From AC-32 sp963717475 (GTDB taxonomy: Bacteria > Actinomycetota > Thermoleophilia > Gaiellales > Gaiellaceae): 64,000 nucleotides of DNA. A model generated the notes under the pieces. It had not been told where the DNA came from. It ran no database searches and saw only the letters and a program-made list of their open reading frames with translations. A program made the translations under genes and the position numbers. The DNA lies in the NCBI GenBank assembly GCA_963717475.1, contig OY970337.1, positions 2,294,001 through 2,358,000 on the forward strand, read 5' to 3'. Below are positions 57,866 to 64,000 of this stretch, piece by piece. Every line of letters starts with the position of its first letter. The stretch's first letter is position 1.

Positions 57866-57925
57866 GGTCCGAGCGTACTAACGCCTGAGCGCAGTCGGGG
57901 TAGCACACGTTGCTACGCTCGGACC
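57866..57925. promoter_or_regulatory. Symmetrical divergent promoter region: 12-bp inverted repeat
   Basis: GGTCCGAGCGTA (57866-57877) and its exact complement TACGCTCGGACC (57914-57925) flank a GTAGCA/TGCTAC hairpin (57900-57905, 57911-57916). Each outer arm contains TACGCT on the coding side, 6 bases before the DHFR-like ATG and 9 bases before the mrp ATG. It looks like a mirrored pair of leaderless promoters and possibly an operator. Confidence 0.5.
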
Positions 57926-57928
57926 GCG

Positions 57929-59008
57929 ATGGAGCCTTCGCGCGAAGAGATCCTGAAGGCGCTCGAGCAGGTCATCGACCCCGAGCTGAAGCGGAACGTC
58001 GTCGAGCTCGACATGGTCCGCGACGTCCGGATCGACGGGGGCGACGTCACCGTCGAGATCGCCCTCACGGTCGCGGGCTGTCCGCTCCGCTCGAGCTTCG
58101 AGGAGCAGGTCGGCAGGGCGCTTGCGCCGGTCGGCGGCGTCGAGCGGGTGCAGCTCGAGTTCGACGTGATGACGCCCGAGGAGCGCGCCGCGCTCACCGC
58201 CCGCCTGCGCGGCTCCGTGACCGACCGGACGAAGGGCATCGCGCTCGACCGGTCGACGCGCGTGCTCGCGATCGCGAGCGGCAAGGGCGGCGTCGGCAAG
58301 TCCACGCTCTCCGCCAACCTCGCGGTGGCCTTCTCAAAGCTCGGCCAGCGCACGGGGATCCTCGACGCGGACGTCTACGGCCACTCGATCCCGCATCTGC
58401 TCGGGATCGACCAGAAGCCGGTCGCCGTCGATCGCATGATCGTGCCGCCGGTCCGCGGCGATCTGAAGCTGATGTCGATCGGGTTCTTCCTCGACGACAA
58501 CCAGCCTGTGATGTGGCGCGGGCCGATGCTGCACCGCGCGCTCGAGCAGTTCCTGACCGACGTGCACTGGGGCGAGCTCGACACGCTCGTCGTGGACATG
58601 CCGCCGGGAACGGGCGACGTCGCGATTTCGCTCGGCCAGCTTCTGCCGCGCGCCGAGGCCGTAGTCGTGACGACGCCGCAGCCGCTCGCGCAGGAGGTTG
58701 CGGCGCGCGCGGCGCTGATGGCGCAGAAGACCAACATGCGCCTGCTGGGAGTGATCGAGAACATGAGCGGCGAGGCCTTCGGCACCGGCGGCGGCGAGCA
58801 CCTGGCGGACGAGCTCGGGATCCCGCTGCTCGGCCGCGTCCCGCTGGATGCCCGACTGCGCGAGTCCGGCGATCAGGGAGAGCCGCTCGTCGAGAGCGAT
58901 CCGGACGCCGAGCCGGCGCAGGCGATCACCGCCATCGCGGACGCAATCGCCGCGACGAAGCGCGAGCAGGGCGTTGGCATCGTCAAGGCCCTGCCGGTCC
59001 TCCAATAG
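57929..59008 (+). CDS. Mrp/ApbC-type iron-sulfur cluster carrier ATPase
   Basis: A 359-residue P-loop protein of the Mrp/NBP35 family. The N-terminal DUF59/MIP18 domain has ILKALEQVIDPELKRNVVELDMV and LTVAGCPLRSSFE. The ATPase has IASGKGGVGKSTLSANLAVAF (deviant Walker A), DADVYGHSIPHLLG, MPPGTGDVAISL, and VIENMSG. The CxxC that holds the cluster in many relatives is missing, as in several actinobacterial Mrp proteins. A strong hairpin terminator follows. It probably delivers or repairs Fe-S clusters. Confidence 0.92.
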   Translation: MEPSREEILKALEQVIDPELKRNVVELDMVRDVRIDGGDVTVEIALTVAGCPLRSSFEEQVGRALAPVGGVERVQLEFDVMTPEERAALTARLRGSVTDRTKGIALDRSTRVLAIASGKGGVGKSTLSANLAVAFSKLGQRTGILDADVYGHSIPHLLGIDQKPVAVDRMIVPPVRGDLKLMSIGFFLDDNQPVMWRGPMLHRALEQFLTDVHWGELDTLVVDMPPGTGDVAISLGQLLPRAEAVVVTTPQPLAQEVAARAALMAQKTNMRLLGVIENMSGEAFGTGGGEHLADELGIPLLGRVPLDARLRESGDQGEPLVESDPDAEPAQAITAIADAIAATKREQGVGIVKALPVLQ

Positions 59009-59012
59009 GCGA

Positions 59013-59034
59013 AAGGCGCCCCGAGAGGCGCCTT
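59013..59034. terminator. Hairpin terminator after mrp
   Basis: Perfect 8-bp stem AAGGCGCC (59013-59020) and GGCGCCTT (59027-59034) with loop CCGAGA, followed by a modest T-rich CCGCTT. It could act in both directions. Confidence 0.65.
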
Positions 59035-59100
59035 CCGCTTCCAGCGGACCCCGGGGCTTCTGACCTTTGAGCCCCGCTGAACATCCAGTAGGACGTCACC

Positions 59101-59872
59101 GTGGCGAAAAAGGCAGTGGTGGTTGGTAAGGATTCGGTGATGGTTCGCGAGCGGCTGACCGCGCTCGGGTTCTCCGAGGCGCGACGCGGAGACGCTGGCT
59201 GCGCACTTCCTCGACGCGGAGCGCCGCGGCAAGCACGGGCACGGGCTCTCGCGGGTCGACTGGCTGGAGACCGGCCCGGTGGACTTCGACCCGGCGGCTC
59301 GGCCGAGGCGTCTGCTCCAGGAGCCCGGCTACGAGCGATGGGACGGGACCGGCACGCTCGGCTACCTCGTGCTCGCGGCGATCGTCGAGGCGCAGCTCGC
59401 GGAGCCGCCGGAGCACGCGCGCGTCGTCGTCGCGCAGCACACGTTCCCGACGGGGATGCTCGGCTACTGGGCGCGCAGGCTTGCCGCGGGCGGCCTCGTC
59501 GCGGCGCTGACGGCGACTTCGCCGGCGCGGCTCGGCCATCCGGAGGGCGGGCCGAAGCTGGCCGGCACGAACCCGCTCGCGATCGCGATCCCGAGCTCGG
59601 AGGGCGAGCCACTCGTCACGGACGTCTCGATGGGCCGCGTCACCTACGGCGAGGTGATCGCGGGAGCGGCGAGCGAGGACGAGCTCGTCCCGTTCGGCGC
59701 CGAGCACGCGCACAAAGCATTCGCGCTGGCGCTCGGGCTCCAGCTGCTCGTGGACGCGCTGGTCGCCGAGGCGGGCCACGGCGCGGTGCTGGTCGTCGCG
59801 CGGCCCGAGGCCGACCCGCTGCCCGCGCTACGAGCCCGCGCCGTCGGCGTCCGACTGCCCGGTCAGAGCTAG
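59101..59872 (+). CDS. Ldh_2 family malate/L-lactate dehydrogenase-like protein, single frame break
   Basis: The first part starts VAKKAVVVGKDSVMVRERLTALGFSEA and the second continues DAETLAAHFLDAERRGKHGHGLSRVDWLE in the next frame; removing one C near 59184 joins them. Further family features are GYLVLAAIVEAQL, ATSPARLGHPEGGPKLAGTNPLAIAIPSSEGEPLVTDVSMGRVTYGEV and FALALGLQLLVDAL. The total of about 256 residues is shorter than typical 330-350-residue members. It could oxidise a 2-hydroxy acid with NAD(P). It overlaps the cupin gene by 45 bases. Confidence 0.75.
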
Positions 59873-60499
59873 AAAGCGCGGATCCTCGAAGAGCGAGGCG
59901 AGGTCGGAGTCCTCGCGCGCCCACTTCGCGACAGCCTCGCGGTCGAGACCGGCTGCGCGCTCCAGGTGCGCAAGCGCCTCGTCGCTGTTGCCGAGCCGAG
60001 CCTCGACGCAGGCAAGGTTGTAATAGCCCTGCCAGGCGTCGGGATACGTCTCGATCCCGGCCTGCAGCTCTCGCCTCGCGCCCTCCTCGTCGCCCTGCGC
60101 CAGCAGTGATGTGCCGGCGAACGACCACTCCCAGCCGGAAGGCTGGAAGACCTCGCCCGGTTTCGCCCCGATCCCGAGCACCGTGGTCCCGGGCTCGGCG
60201 GCGAAGGCCTCGCGCAGCGTTCCGGGCGGGCAATGGACGAGCGTTCCGGGCGGTGCGTCGTGCTCCTCGCCGTCGACCTTGAACGTCGCCCGGCCGGAGA
60301 CGACGACGTAGAGCTCCTCAGCGCCGTTCTCCTCGCGATGCTCTTCGACGACGCGCTGGCCGGCCTCCTCGGCGGTGTACGCGTTGACGCCGAATGCGCG
60401 GATGTCGAACTCCCGCCGGATCGGCCTCCAGGTGAGGCCCTGCTGGCCCTCGATCGGGAAGGACTTCAGCTCGCCGATGTTCATGACCCGTCCACTCAT
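59828..60499 (-). CDS. Cupin domain protein with C-terminal TPR-like helices
   Basis: A 223-residue protein. The cupin core is EEHREENGAEELYVVVSGRATFKVDGEEHDAPPGTLVHCPPGTLREAFA (metal-site His and Glu partly kept). After WEWSFAG a helical part follows: LAQGDEEGARRELQAGIETYPDAWQGYYNLACVEARLGNSDEALAHLERAAGLD, a tetratricopeptide pattern. The combination suggests a small regulatory or binding protein. The gene overlaps the stop of the DUF1028 gene by 4 bases. Confidence 0.8.
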   Translation of the reverse strand: MSGRVMNIGELKSFPIEGQQGLTWRPIRREFDIRAFGVNAYTAEEAGQRVVEEHREENGAEELYVVVSGRATFKVDGEEHDAPPGTLVHCPPGTLREAFAAEPGTTVLGIGAKPGEVFQPSGWEWSFAGTSLLAQGDEEGARRELQAGIETYPDAWQGYYNLACVEARLGNSDEALAHLERAAGLDREAVAKWAREDSDLASLFEDPRFLALTGQSDADGAGS

Positions 60500-61404
60500 G
60501 TCTGCCTCCTCAGCTGTTCGAGCACGACCGGGTCGATGCGCTCGACGCCGTCTACGCGCTCCTCGAGGTTCTCGCTTGCCGACCAGGTGAAGAATGCGTC
60601 GCCGAGCTCGCCGTCGTAGCCGAGGCGCGCGAGCCGCTCTCGCAGCTCGGCAGCCAGCTCGTCGTCGACGTCGAGCCAGAGCCTTTCAGGCGTCTTGCCG
60701 AAGATCGCCTGGTGGAGGCCGAAGAGCCGGCGAAGCTCCTCGAGCGGGCGCTCGTGGTCCTCGACCCGCAGCTCGACGACGACGTCCGACAGGCCCGCGT
60801 AACCGGCGTCCTTCTCGACGACGAGCAGCGCCGCGGACTGCTGGCCGCGCCGGTCGCCGCCGGCCGCCTGGGCGGCGTCGAGGCAGTCCATCAGGCGCTC
60901 GGCAAGCGGGCCCGAGCTCGCCTCGAAGGTCTCGGCGATGGCGTCGACCGTCTCGGCGGAGACGAGGATGTTCCCCTGCGCTGCGTAGCACTCGCCGGTC
61001 CGGCCGCCCGCCCAGTCGAGGCATTCCGCGCCGGTGTAGCTGGCGCCGCGGCCCTGGCCGTCGACGACCCCAAGCTGGCGGTGGTCGCGGCCCTCGTCGG
61101 CGCTCGTCAGGCGCTCGACCACCTCTTCGGCGCTGAGGCCCTCGCGCAGGAGATCGAGCCCCTGCGGGCCGTAGCGCGGGTTCGCGTACGCCTGGGTCGC
61201 GATCGCGCCGACGCCTGGCTCGGCCCACGGGACGACCGATCCGACCGAGAGGAACTTCGACTGTGTGGCGACGCCCCACTGGCCCTCGTCGAGGTCGCAG
61301 GCGGCGATCGAGTAGGTGGCGATGAGGCGGCGTAGGCTCGACGGAGCCGCCCAGGAGCGCAGGTGCCGGCTTGGCCGGCGCCGGAGCGGGTCGTGCCTAG
61401 CCAT
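60496..61404 (-). CDS. DUF1028 (Ntn-hydrolase-like) family protein
   Basis: The core (TYSIAACDLDEGQWGVATQSKFLSVGSVVPWAEPGVGAIATQAYANPRYGPQGLDLL, QLGVVDGQGRGASYTG, AAQGNILV) is the DUF1028 pattern, a predicted Ntn-hydrolase; the C-terminal extension LFGLHQAIFGKTPERLWLDVDDEL is a peptidoglycan-binding-like domain seen in some members. The ATG at 61404 overlaps the upstream stop but adds about 30 Arg-rich residues containing a hairpin repeat. Homologues begin near the TYSIA segment, where no standard start exists. The true start is unclear. Confidence 0.8.
   Translation of the reverse strand: MARHDPLRRRPSRHLRSWAAPSSLRRLIATYSIAACDLDEGQWGVATQSKFLSVGSVVPWAEPGVGAIATQAYANPRYGPQGLDLLREGLSAEEVVERLTSADEGRDHRQLGVVDGQGRGASYTGAECLDWAGGRTGECYAAQGNILVSAETVDAIAETFEASSGPLAERLMDCLDAAQAAGGDRRGQQSAALLVVEKDAGYAGLSDVVVELRVEDHERPLEELRRLFGLHQAIFGKTPERLWLDVDDELAAELRERLARLGYDGELGDAFFTWSASENLEERVDGVERIDPVVLEQLRRQT
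61362..61390 (+). repeat. Hairpin-forming dispersed repeat, copy 2
   Basis: GGTGCCGGC-TTG-GCCGGCGCC followed by GGAGCGGG, differing from the copy at 27501-27530 at a few positions. It lies within the 5' extension of the DUF1028 gene, in antisense. Confidence 0.6.
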
Positions 61405-61672
61405 AGGTGAGCTCCGTGAGGTCGAGGTCGAGCAGCTCGCGGTGGTCCGGCGAGACGAGCACGGACGCGACCTCCGGGCGGGCTAGGGCGTCCTTGACCG
61501 CCTCGGGCGAGTCCGCGCGCACCACGACCGGGCGGCCGGCCTCGTGCGCCTCGAGAAGGGCCTTCGTGTCGGAGACGTCGTCGAGCACGAGCGCATCGCC
61601 CAGCTCGAGCTCGCCCTCGACCGCGATCTCCGGCACCGTCCGGCCGGTGGCGCCGAACCAGCGCTCTCTCAA
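61397..61672 (-). CDS. Small hypothetical protein, 91 aa
   Basis: I do not recognise a family. It reads MRERWFGATGRTVPEIAVEGE, then ALVLDDVSDTKALLEAHEAGRPVVVRADSPEAVKDALARPEVASVLVSPDHRELLDLDL: an alpha/beta pattern with a run of Val-rich strands. The TTG at 61672 overlaps the MBL hydrolase stop (TTGA), and the stop overlaps the DUF1028 ATG, so three genes are chained. Codon bias is strong. Confidence 0.7.
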   Translation of the reverse strand: MRERWFGATGRTVPEIAVEGELELGDALVLDDVSDTKALLEAHEAGRPVVVRADSPEAVKDALARPEVASVLVSPDHRELLDLDLTELTYG

Positions 61673-62361
61673 ACCGTCGTCGTCTCCCCGGGCTCGAGCT
61701 CGATCACTTCGACACCCGGCGCCTGCTCGCGGAGCTCGGCGGGCGTGCCGGCGAGCAGCGGGAAGGTGCCGTAGTGGCAGGGGATGCAGCGCTTCGTGCC
61801 GAGCAGCTCGAGCGCGACGCCCGCCTCGCGCGGGTCCATCGTGAAGTGCCCGCCGATCGGGAGGATCGCGACGTCGGGCGAGTAGATCCGGCCGATGAGC
61901 TGCATGTCCCCGAAGACGCAGGTATCGCCGGCGAAGTAGAGCGTCGTCCCGTTTTCGAGCTCGATCACTATCCCGGCCGCCTCGCCGAGGTAGGTCAGGT
62001 CGTCGGTCGCGCTCGAGTGGAAGGCGTTCACGTACGTGAACTTGCTGCCCCCCGCCTCGACGGTGCCGCCCTTGTTCGAGCCGGGCATCTCGCCGACCTC
62101 GGCGCCCTGGTTCCCGAGCCAGGTTTTCAGCTCGACGAGCGCGATGATCTCCGGCGAGAACTTCTTGCTCAGCTCGACGGTCTCGCCGACGTGGTCGCCG
62201 TGCCCGTGCGTGAGCGCGATGACGTCGACGCGCTCCGGCTCCTGCTCGGATTCCGGGCACTTCGGGTTGCCGAGCCACGGGTCGACGTAGATCCGCTTGC
62301 CGCCGGGCGAGTCCACCCGGAAGCTCGCGTGGCCGAGCCAGGTCACCGACACATCGGGCAT
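61669..62361 (-). CDS. Metal-dependent hydrolase of the MBL fold (UPF0173-like)
   Basis: A 230-residue metallo-beta-lactamase-fold protein. Metal-site motifs: VTWLGHASFRV, VDPWLGNP, ALTHGHGDHVGE (HxHxDH), ATDDLTYLGEAAG, YFAGDTCVFGDM, and CHYGTFPLLAG. It matches the UPF0173 group, whose substrate is unknown. The ATG has a good Shine-Dalgarno (AAAGGAG) and a TACCCT -10 lies further upstream, so this promoter appears to have a leader. Confidence 0.9.
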   Translation of the reverse strand: MPDVSVTWLGHASFRVDSPGGKRIYVDPWLGNPKCPESEQEPERVDVIALTHGHGDHVGETVELSKKFSPEIIALVELKTWLGNQGAEVGEMPGSNKGGTVEAGGSKFTYVNAFHSSATDDLTYLGEAAGIVIELENGTTLYFAGDTCVFGDMQLIGRIYSPDVAILPIGGHFTMDPREAGVALELLGTKRCIPCHYGTFPLLAGTPAELREQAPGVEVIELEPGETTTV

Positions 62362-62432
62362 GCGCGCTCCTTTCTCACGGGAGCGGTGAGGGTAACGAAG
62401 GAGCACCAGCCCGGACGGCGAACGAGCGGGGG

Positions 62433-62777
62433 ATGGGTCGGCGGTGGATTCCGGTCGCACTGGTGCTCGCGGCCGCGGCGGCAGACGGTGCCGGCGCGCA
62501 TGGGGTCGCGTTCTATGCGCTGCTGGCGGCGGTTCCGGCGGCGGCGGTCGCAGCGCTCGAGGCGTTCGGCGAGGCGCTGGACGAGCCGCGCGCCCAGCTG
62601 CAGGCGTTGCTGTGGGGCATCGTGCTCGCGCTGACCGTGACCGGGGCCGCGGTGCGGGCGCCGCTGCTCGACCAGGGGACCGTTCCCGCGTTCGGGCGCT
62701 CGGCGGTCATCGCTTGCCTTGGCGTCTTCTGCTTCCAGGCGCTCCTCGGCGTCGTCACCGAGCTGCGCCGCTCGTAA
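62433..62777 (+). CDS. Small hypothetical membrane protein, 114 aa
   Basis: I do not recognise a family. Four hydrophobic stretches are visible (WIPVALVLAAAAADGAGA, GVAFYALLAAVPAAAVAAL, LLWGIVLALTVTGAAV, AVIACLGVFCFQALLGVV) with short charged loops and a final RRS. The start is ATG. It is divergent from the MBL hydrolase and ends in a duplicated CTCGTAATTT next to the G-rich repeat. Confidence 0.7.
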   Translation: MGRRWIPVALVLAAAAADGAGAHGVAFYALLAAVPAAAVAALEAFGEALDEPRAQLQALLWGIVLALTVTGAAVRAPLLDQGTVPAFGRSAVIACLGVFCFQALLGVVTELRRS

Positions 62778-62790
62778 TTTCTCGTAATTT
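62771..62790 (+). repeat. Tandem 10-bp duplication (CTCGTAATTT x2) at a stop codon
   Basis: Two exact copies at 62771-62780 and 62781-62790. The first copy contains the stop of the small membrane protein gene. Confidence 0.8.
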
Positions 62791-62814
62791 CCCCGGGTGG
62801 GTGGGGGTTAGGGA
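62786..62814 (+). repeat. G-quadruplex-forming repeat, copy 2
   Basis: GGGTGGGTGGGGGTTAGGG at 62795-62813 is identical to the core of the copy upstream of hemD. The flank AATTTCCCC is also shared, with one C fewer. Here it lies between two convergent genes. Confidence 0.7.
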
Positions 62815-62871
62815 CGGTACCCGCCGACCCCGCACGCGCGTGTAACGGAAGTGCGCCGAAAGTGTGACTTC

Positions 62872-64000
62872 TCAGAAGATCGAGGCCGCGGCGTGCTTCG
62901 CGACGTCGATCAGCGGCTGCACGACGAAGAACGAACCGACCGTCACGACGAGCGCCGCCGTGACCGCCGTCTGCAACACGCGCTCCGCAGGAGGCGAGCC
63001 GCCCACGACCGCGACCGGCTGCGCGAGCTGCAGCTCCTCCGCGGGCCGCATGTACATCGCCCGGATCACGCCGAGGTAGTAGTAGAGGCTCACCGCGGTC
63101 GCCACGACGCCCACGATCACCAGCCACGTCCAGCCGTGCTCGTACGCGGCCGCGAACACGTAGAACTTCCCGACGAAGCCTCCGGTCAGCGGAAAACCGG
63201 CGAAGCCGAGCATGAAGATCGACATCGAGACCCCGAGCAGCGGCCGCTCCCAGCCGAAGCCGGCCAGCCCCTCGACCGTCACCGGCCGGTTCAGCTCCCG
63301 CTCGCGGGCCGCGACCACCGCGAACGAGCCGACCGACATCGCCGAGTACGGGATCAGGTAGTAGAGCAGCGCCCGCCCGCCGAGCGCGTTGTTCGAGGCG
63401 ATCGCGATCAGCATGAAGCCGGCATGAGAGATCGACGAGTACGCGAGCATCCGCTTCAGGCTCGTCTGCACCAGCGCCGCCAGGTTCCCGACCGCGAGCG
63501 AGCAGCACGCGATCACCGCGATCGTCACCGTCCAGAGCCGCGCCTCCTGCGGGAACGCCGTCACGAGCACGCGCATCATCAGCACCAGCGCCGCCGTCTT
63601 CGTCGCGGCCGACATGAAGGCGGTCACCGGGGTGGGCGCGCCCTCGTAGACATCGGGAGTCCACATGTGGAACGGCGCCGCCGAGGCCTTGAACCCGAGC
63701 CCGCCGATCATCAGCGCGAGGCCCGCGACCAGCAGCGCGTCGTGGCTCAGGTTCTGCGCCGCGACCGCGTTCGCGATCTCTCCGAAGCGGAGCGCCCCGG
63801 TCGCGCCGTAGACGAGCGCCGAGCCGAAGAGCAGCATCGCCGACCCGAAGCCGCCGATGATCAGGTACTTCAGGCCCGCCTCGAGCGAACCCGCCAGGTC
63901 GACGTCGATCGCGCAGAGGATGTAGAGGCTGATCGAGAACCACTCGAGCCCGAGGAAGAGCGTCATCAGCGTGTTGGCGCTCACGAGGAACGTCATCCCG
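62872..64000 (-). CDS. nuoN: NADH-quinone oxidoreductase subunit N, 5' end outside the window
   Basis: The C-terminal 375 or so residues of the antiporter-like subunit N of respiratory complex I. Clear segments: LFLGLEWFSISLYILCA, GLKYLIIGGFGSAMLLFG, LGFKASAAPFHMWTPDVYEGAPTPVTAFMSAATKTAA (with the conserved Lys residues of the proton channel), SLKRMLAYSSISHAGFML, and FMLGFAGFPLTGGFVGKFYVF. Other nuo genes should follow to the right on the minus strand. Confidence 0.95.
   Translation of the reverse strand, partial: GMTFLVSANTLMTLFLGLEWFSISLYILCAIDVDLAGSLEAGLKYLIIGGFGSAMLLFGSALVYGATGALRFGEIANAVAAQNLSHDALLVAGLALMIGGLGFKASAAPFHMWTPDVYEGAPTPVTAFMSAATKTAALVLMMRVLVTAFPQEARLWTVTIAVIACCSLAVGNLAALVQTSLKRMLAYSSISHAGFMLIAIASNNALGGRALLYYLIPYSAMSVGSFAVVAARERELNRPVTVEGLAGFGWERPLLGVSMSIFMLGFAGFPLTGGFVGKFYVFAAAYEHGWTWLVIVGVVATAVSLYYYLGVIRAMYMRPAEELQLAQPVAVVGGSPPAERVLQTAVTAALVVTVGSFFVVQPLIDVAKHAAASIF

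Noticed and set aside
1..64000. CRISPR arrays, prophage, insertion sequences, integrases, toxin-antitoxin pairs
   Set aside because: I looked for regular repeats, transposase motifs (DDE, HUH), integrase RHRY patterns and small overlapping gene pairs of TA type and saw none.

Overview
The window is about 70% G+C, densely packed, uses many GTG and TTG starts, and has a gene set typical of deep-branching Actinobacteria. The mix of a TreT-type trehalose synthase, a fused EtfB-EtfA, a Ccm-type cytochrome c maturation cluster, DUF1385, DUF151 and DUF1028 proteins and many polytopic GT-C proteins points most towards the class Thermoleophilia (Gaiellales/Solirubrobacterales). This placement is inference; no rRNA is present. 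I see no prophage, insertion sequence, CRISPR array or plasmid gene. This looks like chromosomal backbone, and several clustered frame breaks suggest a draft or metagenome-derived sequence.

Layout. 1-6.7 kb: a DNase I-like nuclease, a rearranged tRNA-Ile locus, a DUF151 nuclease, then a minus-strand run (chorismate mutase, PrcB-like protein, L,D-transpeptidase, CPBP protease, substrate-binding lipoprotein, PIG-V-like mannosyltransferase). 6.7-18.6 kb: DUF2203, MscS channel, class A PBP, several membrane glycosyltransferases, MoeA, sortase, M28 peptidase. 18.6-26.5 kb is an envelope and osmotic stress block: two-component system, HtrA-type protease, RsbW-like anti-sigma kinase, TreT, MFS transporter, OtsA. 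26.5-35.5 kb carries MoaC, MoaB, UbiA, CcmA, CcmB, CcmF, CcmC, a CcmD-like peptide, HemC, HemD, a SAM hydrolase and a methyltransferase, so heme synthesis sits beside cytochrome c assembly. 35.6-50 kb: tRNA-Phe, an SQR-like flavoprotein, a PPOX protein, a receiver protein, arginase, alpha/beta hydrolase, EtfBA, phosphoesterase, OsmC, RarA, an M20 peptidase, DUF1385, PncB, a retropepsin-like protease and a nicotinamidase-like hydrolase. 50-64 kb: FtsH-like protease, methylmalonyl-CoA epimerase, ECF sigma factor, a short YchF-like protein, a small ars locus, a YhaM-like nuclease, DUF1015, an inositol phosphatase, Mrp/ApbC, an Ldh_2 dehydrogenase, cupin-TPR and DUF1028 proteins, an MBL hydrolase, and the 3' part of nuoN at the right edge.

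Three signals stand out. First, a 15-codon Cys/Gly-rich reading frame (MSCCDGGGCCGGGCC) with a strong Shine-Dalgarno lies divergent to arsR-arsC, where most neighbouring promoters look leaderless; it is a candidate undescribed metalloid-binding micropeptide. Second, TAnnnT -10 elements recur 6-9 bases before start codons across the window, including symmetrical divergent pairs, which implies widespread leaderless transcription. Third, a 19-base four-run G motif (predicted G-quadruplex) occurs in two near-identical copies 29 kb apart.

At least seven genes are interrupted by frame breaks. Most are repaired by removing one C (or one G at the left edge). The sensor domain of the histidine kinase has about six breaks within 350 bases. 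Sequencing or assembly error is the simplest explanation, but true decay cannot be excluded.
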